A DNA stretch of 64,000 bases from Cylindrotheca closterium (Eukaryota > Bacillariophyta > Bacillariophyceae > Bacillariales > Bacillariaceae). Position numbers and translations under genes: made by a program. The stretch's first letter is position 1. Every line of letters starts with the position of its first letter. Shown in pieces: positions 53,616 to 63,087 of this stretch. The notes under the pieces were generated by a model. It was not told where the DNA came from. It saw only the letters and a program-made list of their open reading frames with translations, and ran no database searches. The stretch covers positions 262,291 to 326,290 of the forward strand of contig CAKOGP040000779.1 in assembly GCA_933822405.4 (NCBI GenBank). The letters are read 5' to 3'.

Positions 53616-55334
53616 CTACCTTCGTTTCATATCGACCTTGATCTTTCGGTAGGCATCGGTGATCAGTTTCGATCGTTCCAAAAGTTTTGCCTTTTGAGCT
53701 TCCGTGACATTTGGTTGGGTGTCGGGGTGGTGCTGCAGCATCTGCTTGCGAAAGGCCTGAGATGCTTGTTCCTTGGTAGCATTTCGAGGCAATCCCAACA
53801 CGGAGTATGGATCATTGGGATCAAAGTCCCACTGGTATCCACCAGAGCTGCCTTGTTGCTGCTGCTGCCGTGATGATTGTGATGATGTTCGTTGTTGTTG
53901 CTGTTGCCTCTGGTAGGATTGATTCTGTTCCGCTTGCTGCCTCGACCATGACTGCCATTCTTCGAACCAATCGTACTTGCCCTGTTCGTGTTCGGGACCA
54001 CCCAAGTCATTCAGAATACGAGTCTTGTGACGACGAAAGTAACTCTCGGCAGCACCACTTCTGTCAAAGAAATCGTTACGATTCATTTCCTTATCGTCGT
54101 CATCATCTTGGGCTTCATTTTCTCGTTCACGCTCCCAATCGGCGGATGCCGTCTTGTTGTCCATCCACGGTTGATAGATCTTTCGGTATCCAGCTAGCGA
54201 CCCTACGAATACACCAATGATGGGAACCTTGGTCCAGATTCGGACAAAGAAAAACCAGGCTGCGGCCAAGATGCGACCAATGATTGGTCCTGCCAGTGTC
54301 GGTTGTCGCATGATGACATTCAGTGGTTGTGTCAGGAAATTGGCTGCGGCCCTGTGATATTCCGGATTCAGAAACATGCTATCCTCCCCCATGATCTGAT
54401 GCGAGACACCAGCGACAGCTGCGCCTTTGTCACAACCACTCACAAAGGCTCGGTATTCCAGCCCCAAAATTTCATAATCAATGATAAAGGTTGGCATGTA
54501 AACACGTCGTGACTTCAGAACCTGGAGTTCAACTTTGGGCGCTTCTGTATTGTCACGATTGTTCCACGATACATCCACCAAGGTTTGTAGTTCTTGACGA
54601 ACCAATTGCAAAGCTCGGCCTTCGGTGGTATTCCAAGCATCTGGAACAACCGAAATGGGGGCGCCAGTGGACTGGAGCGTCAAATCCCGTAGCATCCATC
54701 CTCCAAAGGGCTCCGTTTTATCCCCCAGAAAGACTAGAGACGTGGAATGCACCGGATTTACTAGAGACCGACGGTAGGAGTATCCAGCATATGCACTCAG
54801 ACCTGGTAAATGTATAGGATCTTTGGACGAAAAGAATGCTTGTTTGAAGGTAGGTGGCATACTTTCGTCCGGAAATCGAATGTTCAAATCGAAGGACCAT
54901 ACCGGACAGAAGGCAGCGCCTATACGGATGGAATTGTAATTCATTAGATAGCTTAGAGATTGATCATCCTCGGCCCACTTTTTCCATTTTTCGAGGGCTT
55001 CTTCAGGAGATATGGAAAATGGGAGGGCGTCCAACTTGAAGTTGCTGCCACTGTTTCTGCCTCGGCTGCTGTGAAATCGAATTGTAGTCCTTTGACACTC
55101 ATGTTCGTTGTACCATTTGGATATCGCAGTAGTGATGGACGGGGATGACGCTTTGGTGAGATGTGATGGCTTGTAATGTCCCTTCAACAGTCGAGAATAA
55201 CTTTGAGATGAATAACTGAAACCACGACTTGAGGGTTTCAGATTGCCTTTTGGAATGATTGTAAGGGCGTTACTAACATGACGTATCTGATTGCCTCTCT
55301 TGGGAGTGAGTGTCAACACACAAGTATATATCAT
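53616..55334 (-). CDS. Protein with C-terminal J-domain, probably organellar
   Basis: The first in-frame ATG is at 55332-55334, giving 572 aa; the frame is open a further 57 codons upstream without an ATG. The N-terminus is basic and Ser-rich with almost no acidic residues, as in mitochondrial targeting peptides. The central 350 residues form an unrecognised domain with one or two hydrophobic segments (about 385-415, ILAAAWFFFVRIW and VPIIGVFVGSLAGY). A Gln/Ser-rich linker leads to a J-domain at about 505-572: DPYSVLGLPRNATKEQ, then the HPD motif (LQHHPDTQPN) and a final helix with TDAYRKI. HPD stimulates Hsp70 ATPase. The J-domain sits at the extreme C-terminus, unlike type I and II DnaJ. 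There is no Gly/Phe or zinc-finger region (type III). Confidence 0.72.
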   Translation of the reverse strand: MIYTCVLTLTPKRGNQIRHVSNALTIIPKGNLKPSSRGFSYSSQSYSRLLKGHYKPSHLTKASSPSITTAISKWYNEHECQRTTIRFHSSRGRNSGSNFKLDALPFSISPEEALEKWKKWAEDDQSLSYLMNYNSIRIGAAFCPVWSFDLNIRFPDESMPPTFKQAFFSSKDPIHLPGLSAYAGYSYRRSLVNPVHSTSLVFLGDKTEPFGGWMLRDLTLQSTGAPISVVPDAWNTTEGRALQLVRQELQTLVDVSWNNRDNTEAPKVELQVLKSRRVYMPTFIIDYEILGLEYRAFVSGCDKGAAVAGVSHQIMGEDSMFLNPEYHRAAANFLTQPLNVIMRQPTLAGPIIGRILAAAWFFFVRIWTKVPIIGVFVGSLAGYRKIYQPWMDNKTASADWERERENEAQDDDDDKEMNRNDFFDRSGAAESYFRRHKTRILNDLGGPEHEQGKYDWFEEWQSWSRQQAEQNQSYQRQQQQQRTSSQSSRQQQQQGSSGGYQWDFDPNDPYSVLGLPRNATKEQASQAFRKQMLQHHPDTQPNVTEAQKAKLLERSKLITDAYRKIKVDMKRR

Positions 55335-56068
55335 CTTGGAAGCATAGACCTGTCTGTGAGGTTTGAGACAAGTGGAGTTGTTTTGGTATAGGTACTGTAG
55401 AGTGCTGAAGATCCGAGCGACATCCAAAGCAACAAATGCTCCCCTTTTCGTATCCCGCGTTTCAAAAGAGGGAGATGACCCTCCATTTTGAATTTTGCGA
55501 CTCAACTTATATCAGCATGCTATACGACAGTCTTCTCGCCATAAGCTACAGTACCAACCTATCACACATACACCAATTGAAAGTCAATAAAATCGGTAGC
55601 TATGAATTTGCAAAAATGGCAAGCCACGAAAACCAATCGTCGCGATTAAACTTTGCATTTCCCAACGTAATACTGTAGGTTGATGGTACAGATGATGGCC
55701 AGCTACTTTGTGCCACAAGGATCACTTCAAAGTCTCAAAAATTAATCTCGCCATTTTACCAATTGATACTTGGATCCACATCCGCTATACCCGCCTTGAA
55801 GATTCCGTGGCATTCCGTGAAGAATCGATGATTCCACGCCAGCGAAGTATGGTAGGAGAGATGTCTGGATCCTGTGCTCTATCACATTCATACTAAAGCT
55901 TCGCGATCCTGAAGATGATATTCAATTTCTGTTATCCTCGTCCCGTCTCATCCGAAATTTTGGTCTCAATAAGAACATCATCTTTGGAGTGCAGGTAACG
56001 CGCGCATTGATGTGACATGGGAACATGAGAAACCAGCATGCAAGGTCGAGTTCAAATTTCGTTTTTGT
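55335..56068. other. Intergenic, nothing recognised
   Basis: 5' flank of the J-domain gene and 3' flank of the sulfotransferase-like gene. A TACAGTACC word occurs at 55549. Short frames on both strands are not convincing. Confidence 0.4.
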
Positions 56069-57357
56069 CTATGCTGCTGGCGGATGGCGATACCCCATCA
56101 ACTTCATCAATGTCCGATTCAGAGCCTCTTGCGAATCCAGAAAATCCGCTTCGGCGAAACCTCCCATTGCTGGAGCCGGTTTGGAATACTTGATCCATGC
56201 CTCGTAGATTCCAGTAGTCTTGTCATGCCCAGGGCTGTCCTTCTTGGCCGACTCGACGACAAACTTGAAGGGCTGGTCCGTTCGAATCTTACCACCTGCG
56301 CATTCGCAAACCTGCCGAATGGTTTCTTTTGGATAAAAGACCAAGTCCTCCATTCGAACCACGACATATGGATAATCGGCGTCGTTCAGGTAGTAGCCAT
56401 ACCAGTCGTTCCACATGTGCGCCAATGACGCGTGGTCGTCTTCTCGTCCCTCGCCGTAGCGAACCGTGACGGGATTCCACCTTTGTACGTCTGGATCCTT
56501 CAACTTCGGACAGTTCGTGTCTTGTTTCCCATGTCTCCACCGAGCAGCATATGAATTGTGACACATTGATTTGAACCAGGAATATGGGTTTCGCATTGTC
56601 ACTACTGGTAGAATATATTCCTTTTTGATTTTCTGAGCTTTCTCAGTGGCATGTTGATTACGAAACTTTGCCGGTGTGTGCTTGCCTGAATTAGATGGAG
56701 TGATCAAGAAGGAAGTCAGCATCTATTGTTCCAGATAGCGCAGGGGATGAAATGCTAGTCTACCATCACAGGGGCAAACACAACTAACTACTCACCCCAA
56801 GGGACTTGCCATCGCATGCCATAACATTCCTTCGACTCATGAGGCCCACACTTTTCTCTTCGCTCGGGAATTTCACAATTCTGTTTCAAGAGATGAGTCA
56901 CAAGATTGGTTCCTGTATTGAAGGATCCAGCCGATCCCAACATGCGTTCCAATGGCGGAACGAGTTCGCGATATCTGGCACAACTTTCCAGATTGAGAAT
57001 GTATGGATGGGTTCCTACGACTTCTTGGACTTGAGACCAGGTAGGTAGGGCCTCTATTTGATCGCTGGTCAGATTGACTTCAGCTTCTTTGAATATCTCG
57101 AGAATGTGCCCTCGTTCATCATCCTCCACTTCAGCCATCGGTTCTTGTTTCTGTTCATCATTCGTTTCGTTATGCATTTCAGTATCTTTGAGTGGAAGCA
57201 TCTTCTGGCCATTATCTTTGCCACGTACCAACGATAAGATCATCACGACATTCAAGGACACTGTCAGTGTCATGAGCCAAATGACCAGACAAAGCAACCA
57301 CGTGGGGCATGAAGATGATTCAGAACGAGGCCGGCCAGGCTTCCGTCTTCCTTTCAT
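56069..57357 (-). CDS. Type II membrane sulfotransferase-like protein
   Basis: Two exons, 56796-57357 and 56069-56685, with a 110-nt phase-1 intron (donor GTGAGT). The splice joins RWQVPWG to KHTPAKFR without loss. The product is 392 aa. A short basic N-terminus is followed by one helix (about 19-44) and a luminal stem. GSAGSFNTGTNL (141-152) fits the 5'-phosphosulfate loop of sulfotransferases, and RNPYSWFKSMC (219-229) fits the 3'-phosphate motif with Arg and Ser. MRW, YVVVRMEDLVFYP and a helical C-terminus complete the fold. It would sulfate glycans or proteins in the Golgi using PAPS. The acceptor is unknown. The similarity is to the large diatom sulfotransferase family, as I recall it. 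Confidence 0.75.
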
Positions 57358-57697
57358 TCTAGTCTACCGGGTAAGCTATATGCTCGCCGTTGCGCTTCTT
57401 CCCTAGACGACAATGCAGTGTGAATTATCTCAATAATAGCTTGTCAATAGTAGTTATGTCCTTGTCATTTCCCGTCTCATCATTATGGTGTGTGGTCGGC
57501 AAAATAAGGTGGATGAACGAAAGGGGGATTTGAAACCCAAAATACCCAAAACCAGCAACTAAAAATGTCGCTTCCTGACATGCGCGCAAACCGTTCCTCA
57601 CATTTCGATCCAGTCGCCAAAATGCAAATCTCTTTTCCAAAAAATCTTTGACTTCATACCAATCTGTCATCCAAGCAAGAGTAAACAACAGGTCATC
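57358..57697. other. Divergent intergenic region
   Basis: Separates the sulfotransferase-like gene (minus) from the small plus-strand gene. No distinct promoter element is recognised. Confidence 0.4.
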
Positions 57698-58225
57698 ATG
57701 TTGAGGAAATATAAGAATGTGATAACGACGTCAATCAGAACATCCATGGGAACCACAGCTGATGGTTTCAGGCCACTGGGTCTGGAACCACCAGAGAATT
57801 GGGAAAAAGACAACCAAGCCCAACTTCATATTGTATCGCCAATGAGCTACACCGAGGAAACCAATGGCTTCAAGATTATTTCTCCGACCTCCGATCTATC
57901 AAATCCTTCTGATGTCTGGAGAATGAACCAACCAGTTATGGTTCATCATGACATTAATGCTGGAAACAACAACTACAATTCACATGATGTTTTTGGGGAT
58001 AAAGAAAATGTCTTCACTACTCGTAAGCCACTCATGAATAAGGAAAATATGAGATTCGAATCAACAAAATATAACAAGGAAAAGAAGGGCCATCATCACC
58101 GAATTGATAGCCTTACCAAAGTGTTCGGTTGCTTTGATGAAAACATCAAGATGAGTTCAATCAAGAGGCAGCGAGAGCAAGAGAGAAGAAGGCAGCCTCA
58201 GCGACGGCACTTAGTCGAAATATAA
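57698..58225 (+). CDS. Hypothetical basic protein
   Basis: A 175-codon frame starting at an ATG. Polar, Asn/His/Lys-rich, with no membrane segment. The C-terminus is strongly basic (KRQREQERRRQPQRRHLVEI). It includes KVFGCFDENIKMSS, which may be a short conserved module, but I know no family. Length and composition make it likelier than chance to be a gene. Confidence 0.45.
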   Translation: MLRKYKNVITTSIRTSMGTTADGFRPLGLEPPENWEKDNQAQLHIVSPMSYTEETNGFKIISPTSDLSNPSDVWRMNQPVMVHHDINAGNNNYNSHDVFGDKENVFTTRKPLMNKENMRFESTKYNKEKKGHHHRIDSLTKVFGCFDENIKMSSIKRQREQERRRQPQRRHLVEI

Positions 58226-58495
58226 ATGTGCACGCAAGTTGTGTGAGCAGCAGCAATATAATGGGTATGCTAGCCAAGAAGCCGAGATCGAAATTTGGAG
58301 TTTTTTACTAGGCTTTGCATTTCATGAACCAGCATGCGCCACGGAAACCTTGTTGTTCCCAATCGTGTGGGAATCCAAGAGATAGCAATATTTACTTGTT
58401 AGCTTTTGTTCAATCTGCGTCATAACGTGGACTTAGTACTGTACAGTTATTCGTTTCTAGATATTCTATGTGGTATGAACTCGACGCAACTGTGT
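58226..58495. other. Convergent intergenic gap
   Basis: About 270 bases between two convergent genes; an AGTACTGTACAG word lies at 58435-58446. Nothing else is seen. Confidence 0.4.
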
Positions 58496-61400
58496 TTACG
58501 TTTTGGCAGCCATTTTGGCTTGCAACTCTTCCAGCATTGTCATCTTGCGCTTTGGAGGTGCATTGTTTGTTTTGTGCTCTGTTATGGGTGCCTGCTGGGC
58601 TGACTTCAAAGCGGGAGGCTGTGCCAACTGTGACATGAGATTTCTTCTTGGATCCGCCGTTGGCTTTGCAGCACCACTGTTAGTTATCGGGGTCTGTTTC
58701 AATGCAGGAGGCTTAGATAACTGAGCAAGCATATTCTTCTTTGTATCAGTAGTGGGAGTCGATGTAACCCTTGTTGCATGGTTTGCAGACTTCGAAGGTT
58801 GCAAAGGTTGTTGACGAGCTGGAGCTGCCAACTTTGGCTGCTCCCATGGTTTGTTCGTTGATGATAATGCAGTGCTTTTTAGCATTGTACTTCTCCCACG
58901 GGATCCTTTGACCTTTCTTGGCAGCGAGACTATTTCAATCGGCCGATTTTCAGGTTTCATGTTCTCGTCACGTTTCGTTAGGACGGCACCAAGCTCTGCC
59001 AACAAGTTTTGCTTCTTTGGATTTCGTACAGAGTCAGGAGGCAAACTGACGGCAACAAGCTCCATATCACCAACTGGTGCTCGTTTCATCAACTGCACTC
59101 CCGCGAGCATGTTTGCAGAAACCATTGGGTTTCGTTGAGGCGCAGTGGAAGACGACACGGTCTCTTTGGCCTCATACTTATTTGGCAGTGCTTCAATCTT
59201 AGGACGCTGTTCTGCCTTTTTTGTTAGTTCAGTTAGTACGTTGTGCCGCTTTGCAATGTCTCTCTTGGTCGCATGCGATGCAAGCACAAATGGAGGAGGA
59301 ACAGAAGCTTTTTCGACGAATTGCCCCATTCGAAAATTCCCACGATGAATGTGCTCGTTGAAAACTTCCAATCGACCCATTCCATGATAAAAGTCCTGAA
59401 ACCACTGGCCGGAATACTTTAAAAACATGTTGGTATAGACTCCTTGACCTTGCCTCTTTCCGTGATGGTACATTCCTTTGTAAACGCTTAGATTCTCTTT
59501 TTCACCCACTAGTGTCTTCCAGGTGAACACACCGAACCCGTGCCTCTGATTCGACTCGAAATTTCCGGTGTAATATCGTTCTATTCGTGAGCCATCGTTG
59601 CACTCCTCTGTTTCCCAGACATATTCACCTTCTCCGTGTCGTTCATGCAACTGGAATTCGCCGGTGTATGTATCACCGCACTTGAGCGTGCTTTCCCCGT
59701 AACCATCCCAACAGCCATGTTCCCAATCGCCGTCATATGTACCAGTAACACACTCGTCGTCCACCCAGTAGTCAATGCCACCAACACCATGAGGCAACCC
59801 ACTTTCAATAAGAATAGTACCGGTGTATTTGCCAGTGAACCCCATTGCGTCGGTAATGACCTTGTCCCACACCAGTTCTAGTTCTGGTTCAATTGATGAA
59901 TCATCGTCGGAAGTCATTTCGTCCACTCCTGGGATGTCTTCGAAATAATCGTAGGTTTCCCCACCATTTTGAAATGGATTCAATACATCCATACTGAGCC
60001 CATGCTTGGATTCAGGCGCCGCATTCGAGTCTTCCAGCTTGTCCTCGCTTTCTCTTGCGCCCACTTTCGACCTTGGTTTCGTGAGTGCCCCAAATGCGCT
60101 GGCAAAAGCAGCAGGACCCCTTCGTTTGCCTTTTGCGCCGGGCTTCTGCTTTTGCTGGCTCTTCTTGTTAGAGACGCTTTTTTTCACCGGCACTGGAGCT
60201 ATGCCTTCTACAGCCTTTTCGGAACCCACTTCTGATTGCGTTGTTACTTGGTCCCGGCTGTCTTCAGTGACGATGGGTGCCGCGGCAGGAGCCTTTTGTC
60301 CGGTGCTGCTCCTTTTCTTCTTGCTTGCCGACTTCTTAATTGATCTCCTCGAAAGCGATGGACTACCAAGTTTAGGACGGTCTTTAGAATCTTCGTCGCC
60401 AGGCACCGGTATGAGATGCCTCTGTGATTGCATTTCTTCTTTTGCTTCAGCCAGTAGACTTCGACGGCTCTTGATATCCGAATGGATCCGATTATTGGAT
60501 TCGGTCTCTAGACGAGTCATGTCTTCTTCCATCCGTTCGATTTCTTCTTCGTCATCCTTTGATTCTTGAGATTGCCGAATCATATCATCATCTGTCGGTT
60601 CTCGAGCCACCATGTCTAAATCTTCTTCTATTCGTTCGGTTTCTTCTTCGTTATCCTTTGACTCTTGAGGTTGCTTAGTCGCATCTTTCTCTGTCGGGTC
60701 TGCCGTTTCATCGTTGCTAGTCATATCTTCTTCTACTAGTTTGATTTCTTCTTCATTATTCTTTGACTCTTGTTGTTGCTGCTGCATCATATCTTCCTCT
60801 GTTGGTTTTCGATCAGCCATGTCTTCTGCTTCGTCGATCAATGTCGGCTCATTTGACACGACGACCGGGCCCGGTCCAGGTTTTCGTTTGACGACAGCAT
60901 CTCCAGGAATGACAAATATTTGATCCAGGTAAGAAGCCTGGAAGTCATAGGATAGGTTAGTCTTTGGGTTCACTAACCCAAGGTTACTCCCATGTTTTCT
61001 CACAAGGAACGAATGTCCCTTGTAAGTCGTCGCATAATGCTGTCCACCATTGGCCTCCAAAGTGGCAATGACAACACCGTCAACCCCATCATCCCATAAC
61101 AGGTCTGCGCGATGCTTACTATCGTTCTGAAATCCAATTTTGAAGGCTTTTCCTTCTGCCTCTGGTATGTGAATGATCTCATCTTCGTAGGAAACATGGA
61201 ACCGATATGGTTCTGCCGATGATTCGAAATCGTCAAACTTGGCAAAGAAGGAATGATTCTTGTACGTGTTGATGCGATGTTCTCCTCCTGTGGGGCTCAA
61301 AGTTCCTACTAAAACTCCATCCGAACCATCGTCCCAATAAAGCTTTGCTTCTTGTTGGCTCTTGTTGACAAATATAACCGCAAATTCGACACCCACCATT

Positions 61401-62320
61401 TCTGGGATTACGATTTCTTGGTCCGTAGGAGAGATCGTAAAGCCATGGGGTTCTGCATTATTTTTAGCATTTTCCCAGCAGCAAAAGAAGGAGTGTCCTT
61501 TGTAAGTGGTGACTCTATGTTCGCCATCCTTGGCCCCCAAGGACGCTACCAGTACCCCATCTGCACCATCGTCCCAATACAGCTTGACGTTAGACCTGCT
61601 TTTGTTCAATACCAAGACTTCTAGAGGGCCATTTTCGTTCCATTCCTCTATTTCATTGTCATGTTGGTCGTCGTCTTGCTGCAAGTCATCGGCAGCCCTT
61701 TCCTCATAGTCATGGTGAATGTTGGAACGGTCCAAGGATTTTTGGTGCTCTGATTCCAAAACTTGTTGCATGTGGTCCTCCATGGAGAGAGCTGTGGTGG
61801 TGGGTTTCGGACCAGCAGGTAGGTCTTCAACAACAATTGGAGTCTGTTTCTGAGAATTCATTGGCAGCGGCGGTGGTGTAGCGACAGGCAGTTGAGGAAC
61901 TTGTTCCGGAATGTTGTTGTTGTCAATGTTATCTTGAATTGGTTTTTTCGATTGTTTCGGAGCAGCATTCTGTATCCGTTTTCGCTGCCCGAGGATCCAT
62001 GGATGCAACTTGCTACCATCTGGAGAGACGGTTGCAAAAGTGAAGCTCCCCTCGAGTTTGGCCAACATCTGATGAAGTTCTTCCACGGATTCCAGCCTAT
62101 TCTTGATTTCCACCTGATTGACGGAATACAGTTTCAGACCAGGAGTCAGCATACTCCCGCTAAACAAACTATCCTCCCAGATATCTTCGATATAGAAATC
62201 AGCAGCATCTTTTTCACTGGCTTCTTTTTTGCAAAATACCAATCCCATTTCCTCATGGACATGGTCTTTGTGAATAGTGATTGTCAATACATTCTTGGAC
62301 AATCGGCTTGTGTATCTCAT
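58496..62320 (-). CDS. Large scaffold: PDZ-like, three VHL-like repeats, MORN repeats, short C-terminal helix repeats
   Basis: The first ATG is at 62318-62320, giving 1274 aa; a GTG 33 codons upstream is in frame. Residues 1-100 resemble a PDZ-like domain (EMGLVF, later LTPGLKLYSVNQVEI). Three repeats at about 232-305, 312-385 and 390-470 share N-x-S-x(3)-x-K/D-LYWDDG-x-DGV and TY-K-GHSFF. This is close to the VHL beta-domain pattern (N-x-S...Y-x-GH-x-W/F). An acidic region with three roughly 25-30-residue repeats (QESK-x(2)-EEEIE-x(2)-EEDM) lies at about 510-600. About six MORN repeats occupy roughly 820-995 (YTGTILIESGLPHGVG, YDGDWEHGCWDGYG). The C-terminus repeats NMLAQL-x(2)-PPALK-type units, recalling WH2-like helices. 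The protein is likely a membrane- or cytoskeleton-linked scaffold. The combination is unfamiliar to me. Confidence 0.75.
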   Translation of the reverse strand: MRYTSRLSKNVLTITIHKDHVHEEMGLVFCKKEASEKDAADFYIEDIWEDSLFSGSMLTPGLKLYSVNQVEIKNRLESVEELHQMLAKLEGSFTFATVSPDGSKLHPWILGQRKRIQNAAPKQSKKPIQDNIDNNNIPEQVPQLPVATPPPLPMNSQKQTPIVVEDLPAGPKPTTTALSMEDHMQQVLESEHQKSLDRSNIHHDYEERAADDLQQDDDQHDNEIEEWNENGPLEVLVLNKSRSNVKLYWDDGADGVLVASLGAKDGEHRVTTYKGHSFFCCWENAKNNAEPHGFTISPTDQEIVIPEMVGVEFAVIFVNKSQQEAKLYWDDGSDGVLVGTLSPTGGEHRINTYKNHSFFAKFDDFESSAEPYRFHVSYEDEIIHIPEAEGKAFKIGFQNDSKHRADLLWDDGVDGVVIATLEANGGQHYATTYKGHSFLVRKHGSNLGLVNPKTNLSYDFQASYLDQIFVIPGDAVVKRKPGPGPVVVSNEPTLIDEAEDMADRKPTEEDMMQQQQQESKNNEEEIKLVEEDMTSNDETADPTEKDATKQPQESKDNEEETERIEEDLDMVAREPTDDDMIRQSQESKDDEEEIERMEEDMTRLETESNNRIHSDIKSRRSLLAEAKEEMQSQRHLIPVPGDEDSKDRPKLGSPSLSRRSIKKSASKKKRSSTGQKAPAAAPIVTEDSRDQVTTQSEVGSEKAVEGIAPVPVKKSVSNKKSQQKQKPGAKGKRRGPAAFASAFGALTKPRSKVGARESEDKLEDSNAAPESKHGLSMDVLNPFQNGGETYDYFEDIPGVDEMTSDDDSSIEPELELVWDKVITDAMGFTGKYTGTILIESGLPHGVGGIDYWVDDECVTGTYDGDWEHGCWDGYGESTLKCGDTYTGEFQLHERHGEGEYVWETEECNDGSRIERYYTGNFESNQRHGFGVFTWKTLVGEKENLSVYKGMYHHGKRQGQGVYTNMFLKYSGQWFQDFYHGMGRLEVFNEHIHRGNFRMGQFVEKASVPPPFVLASHATKRDIAKRHNVLTELTKKAEQRPKIEALPNKYEAKETVSSSTAPQRNPMVSANMLAGVQLMKRAPVGDMELVAVSLPPDSVRNPKKQNLLAELGAVLTKRDENMKPENRPIEIVSLPRKVKGSRGRSTMLKSTALSSTNKPWEQPKLAAPARQQPLQPSKSANHATRVTSTPTTDTKKNMLAQLSKPPALKQTPITNSGAAKPTADPRRNLMSQLAQPPALKSAQQAPITEHKTNNAPPKRKMTMLEELQAKMAAKT

Positions 62321-63087
62321 CTTGCTGTCTGTCGAGTATATCTCTATCTCTCTATAATAGATTCCGTTGTGTTTTACAAGTCGAGGTGAGTGTTTCAAAG
62401 AGCTAGGCGACTCAAACACTTTAATAGGTTTTCTCCTGTCATTGCGGGTGCTATATCACCGGTACCGGTATCTTGCTACCCATTGGATCTTGACTCCAAG
62501 GCATTTTCAAGATTCAAAAATGTCAACGGGTCATCCATGAGACTGAGTCGGGGATAAAATTGCGGGGATACAAAGGCGGGTTACACAAGTCGCGCGGAAC
62601 TTCTAATTTCTGTTGGGGTTATGACCTTCGTAACCAATTAGCCTCTCCCTAATTGAATCGAATTCGCCACACGATATTCCGTTAAGAAAAAGATTCACAT
62701 TCTAGTTGGGACTTTCGGAGCATCTATGTGCCTTTTTCCGAAAGGACCCTTATGCCGTTACAGATAACAAATGGAACGGATGGTTGCAGAAGATGTTAAA
62801 GGAAACGCGGCTCTTTGACTTTGTTAAAAAATACGTATTTAAGTCTCCATCGGAAATCTGTCCAACAAGTAGAAGAACATTATGCCCGATCAGATTTAGC
62901 TGCATTTTCAAGGATGCAGTATGTGAATGTATTGCAGATTATGCGGAACCAAATCTATCACCCCACCCCTACAGCACAGACAACGAAATAAGGAAGAACA
63001 CATTGCAATACGGTAGCAATCAAATCCTCCACCTCTGGAACCCAAAGACCAAGCAATAAATCAAGGGAAGAAGTACAAGAGTCAGTC
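62321..63087. other. Divergent intergenic region
   Basis: Contains the 5' flanks of the scaffold gene (minus) and of the gene at 63088 (plus). A perfect ACCGGTACCGGT palindrome lies at 62458-62469. A plus-strand frame at 62706-63059 has no ATG and looks like chance. A short upstream exon of the next gene cannot be excluded. Confidence 0.45.

Noticed and set aside
62706..63059. 117-codon plus-strand ORF before the receptor-cyclase-like gene
   Set aside because: It has no ATG at its start and no recognisable domain; it stops before the next gene in another frame.
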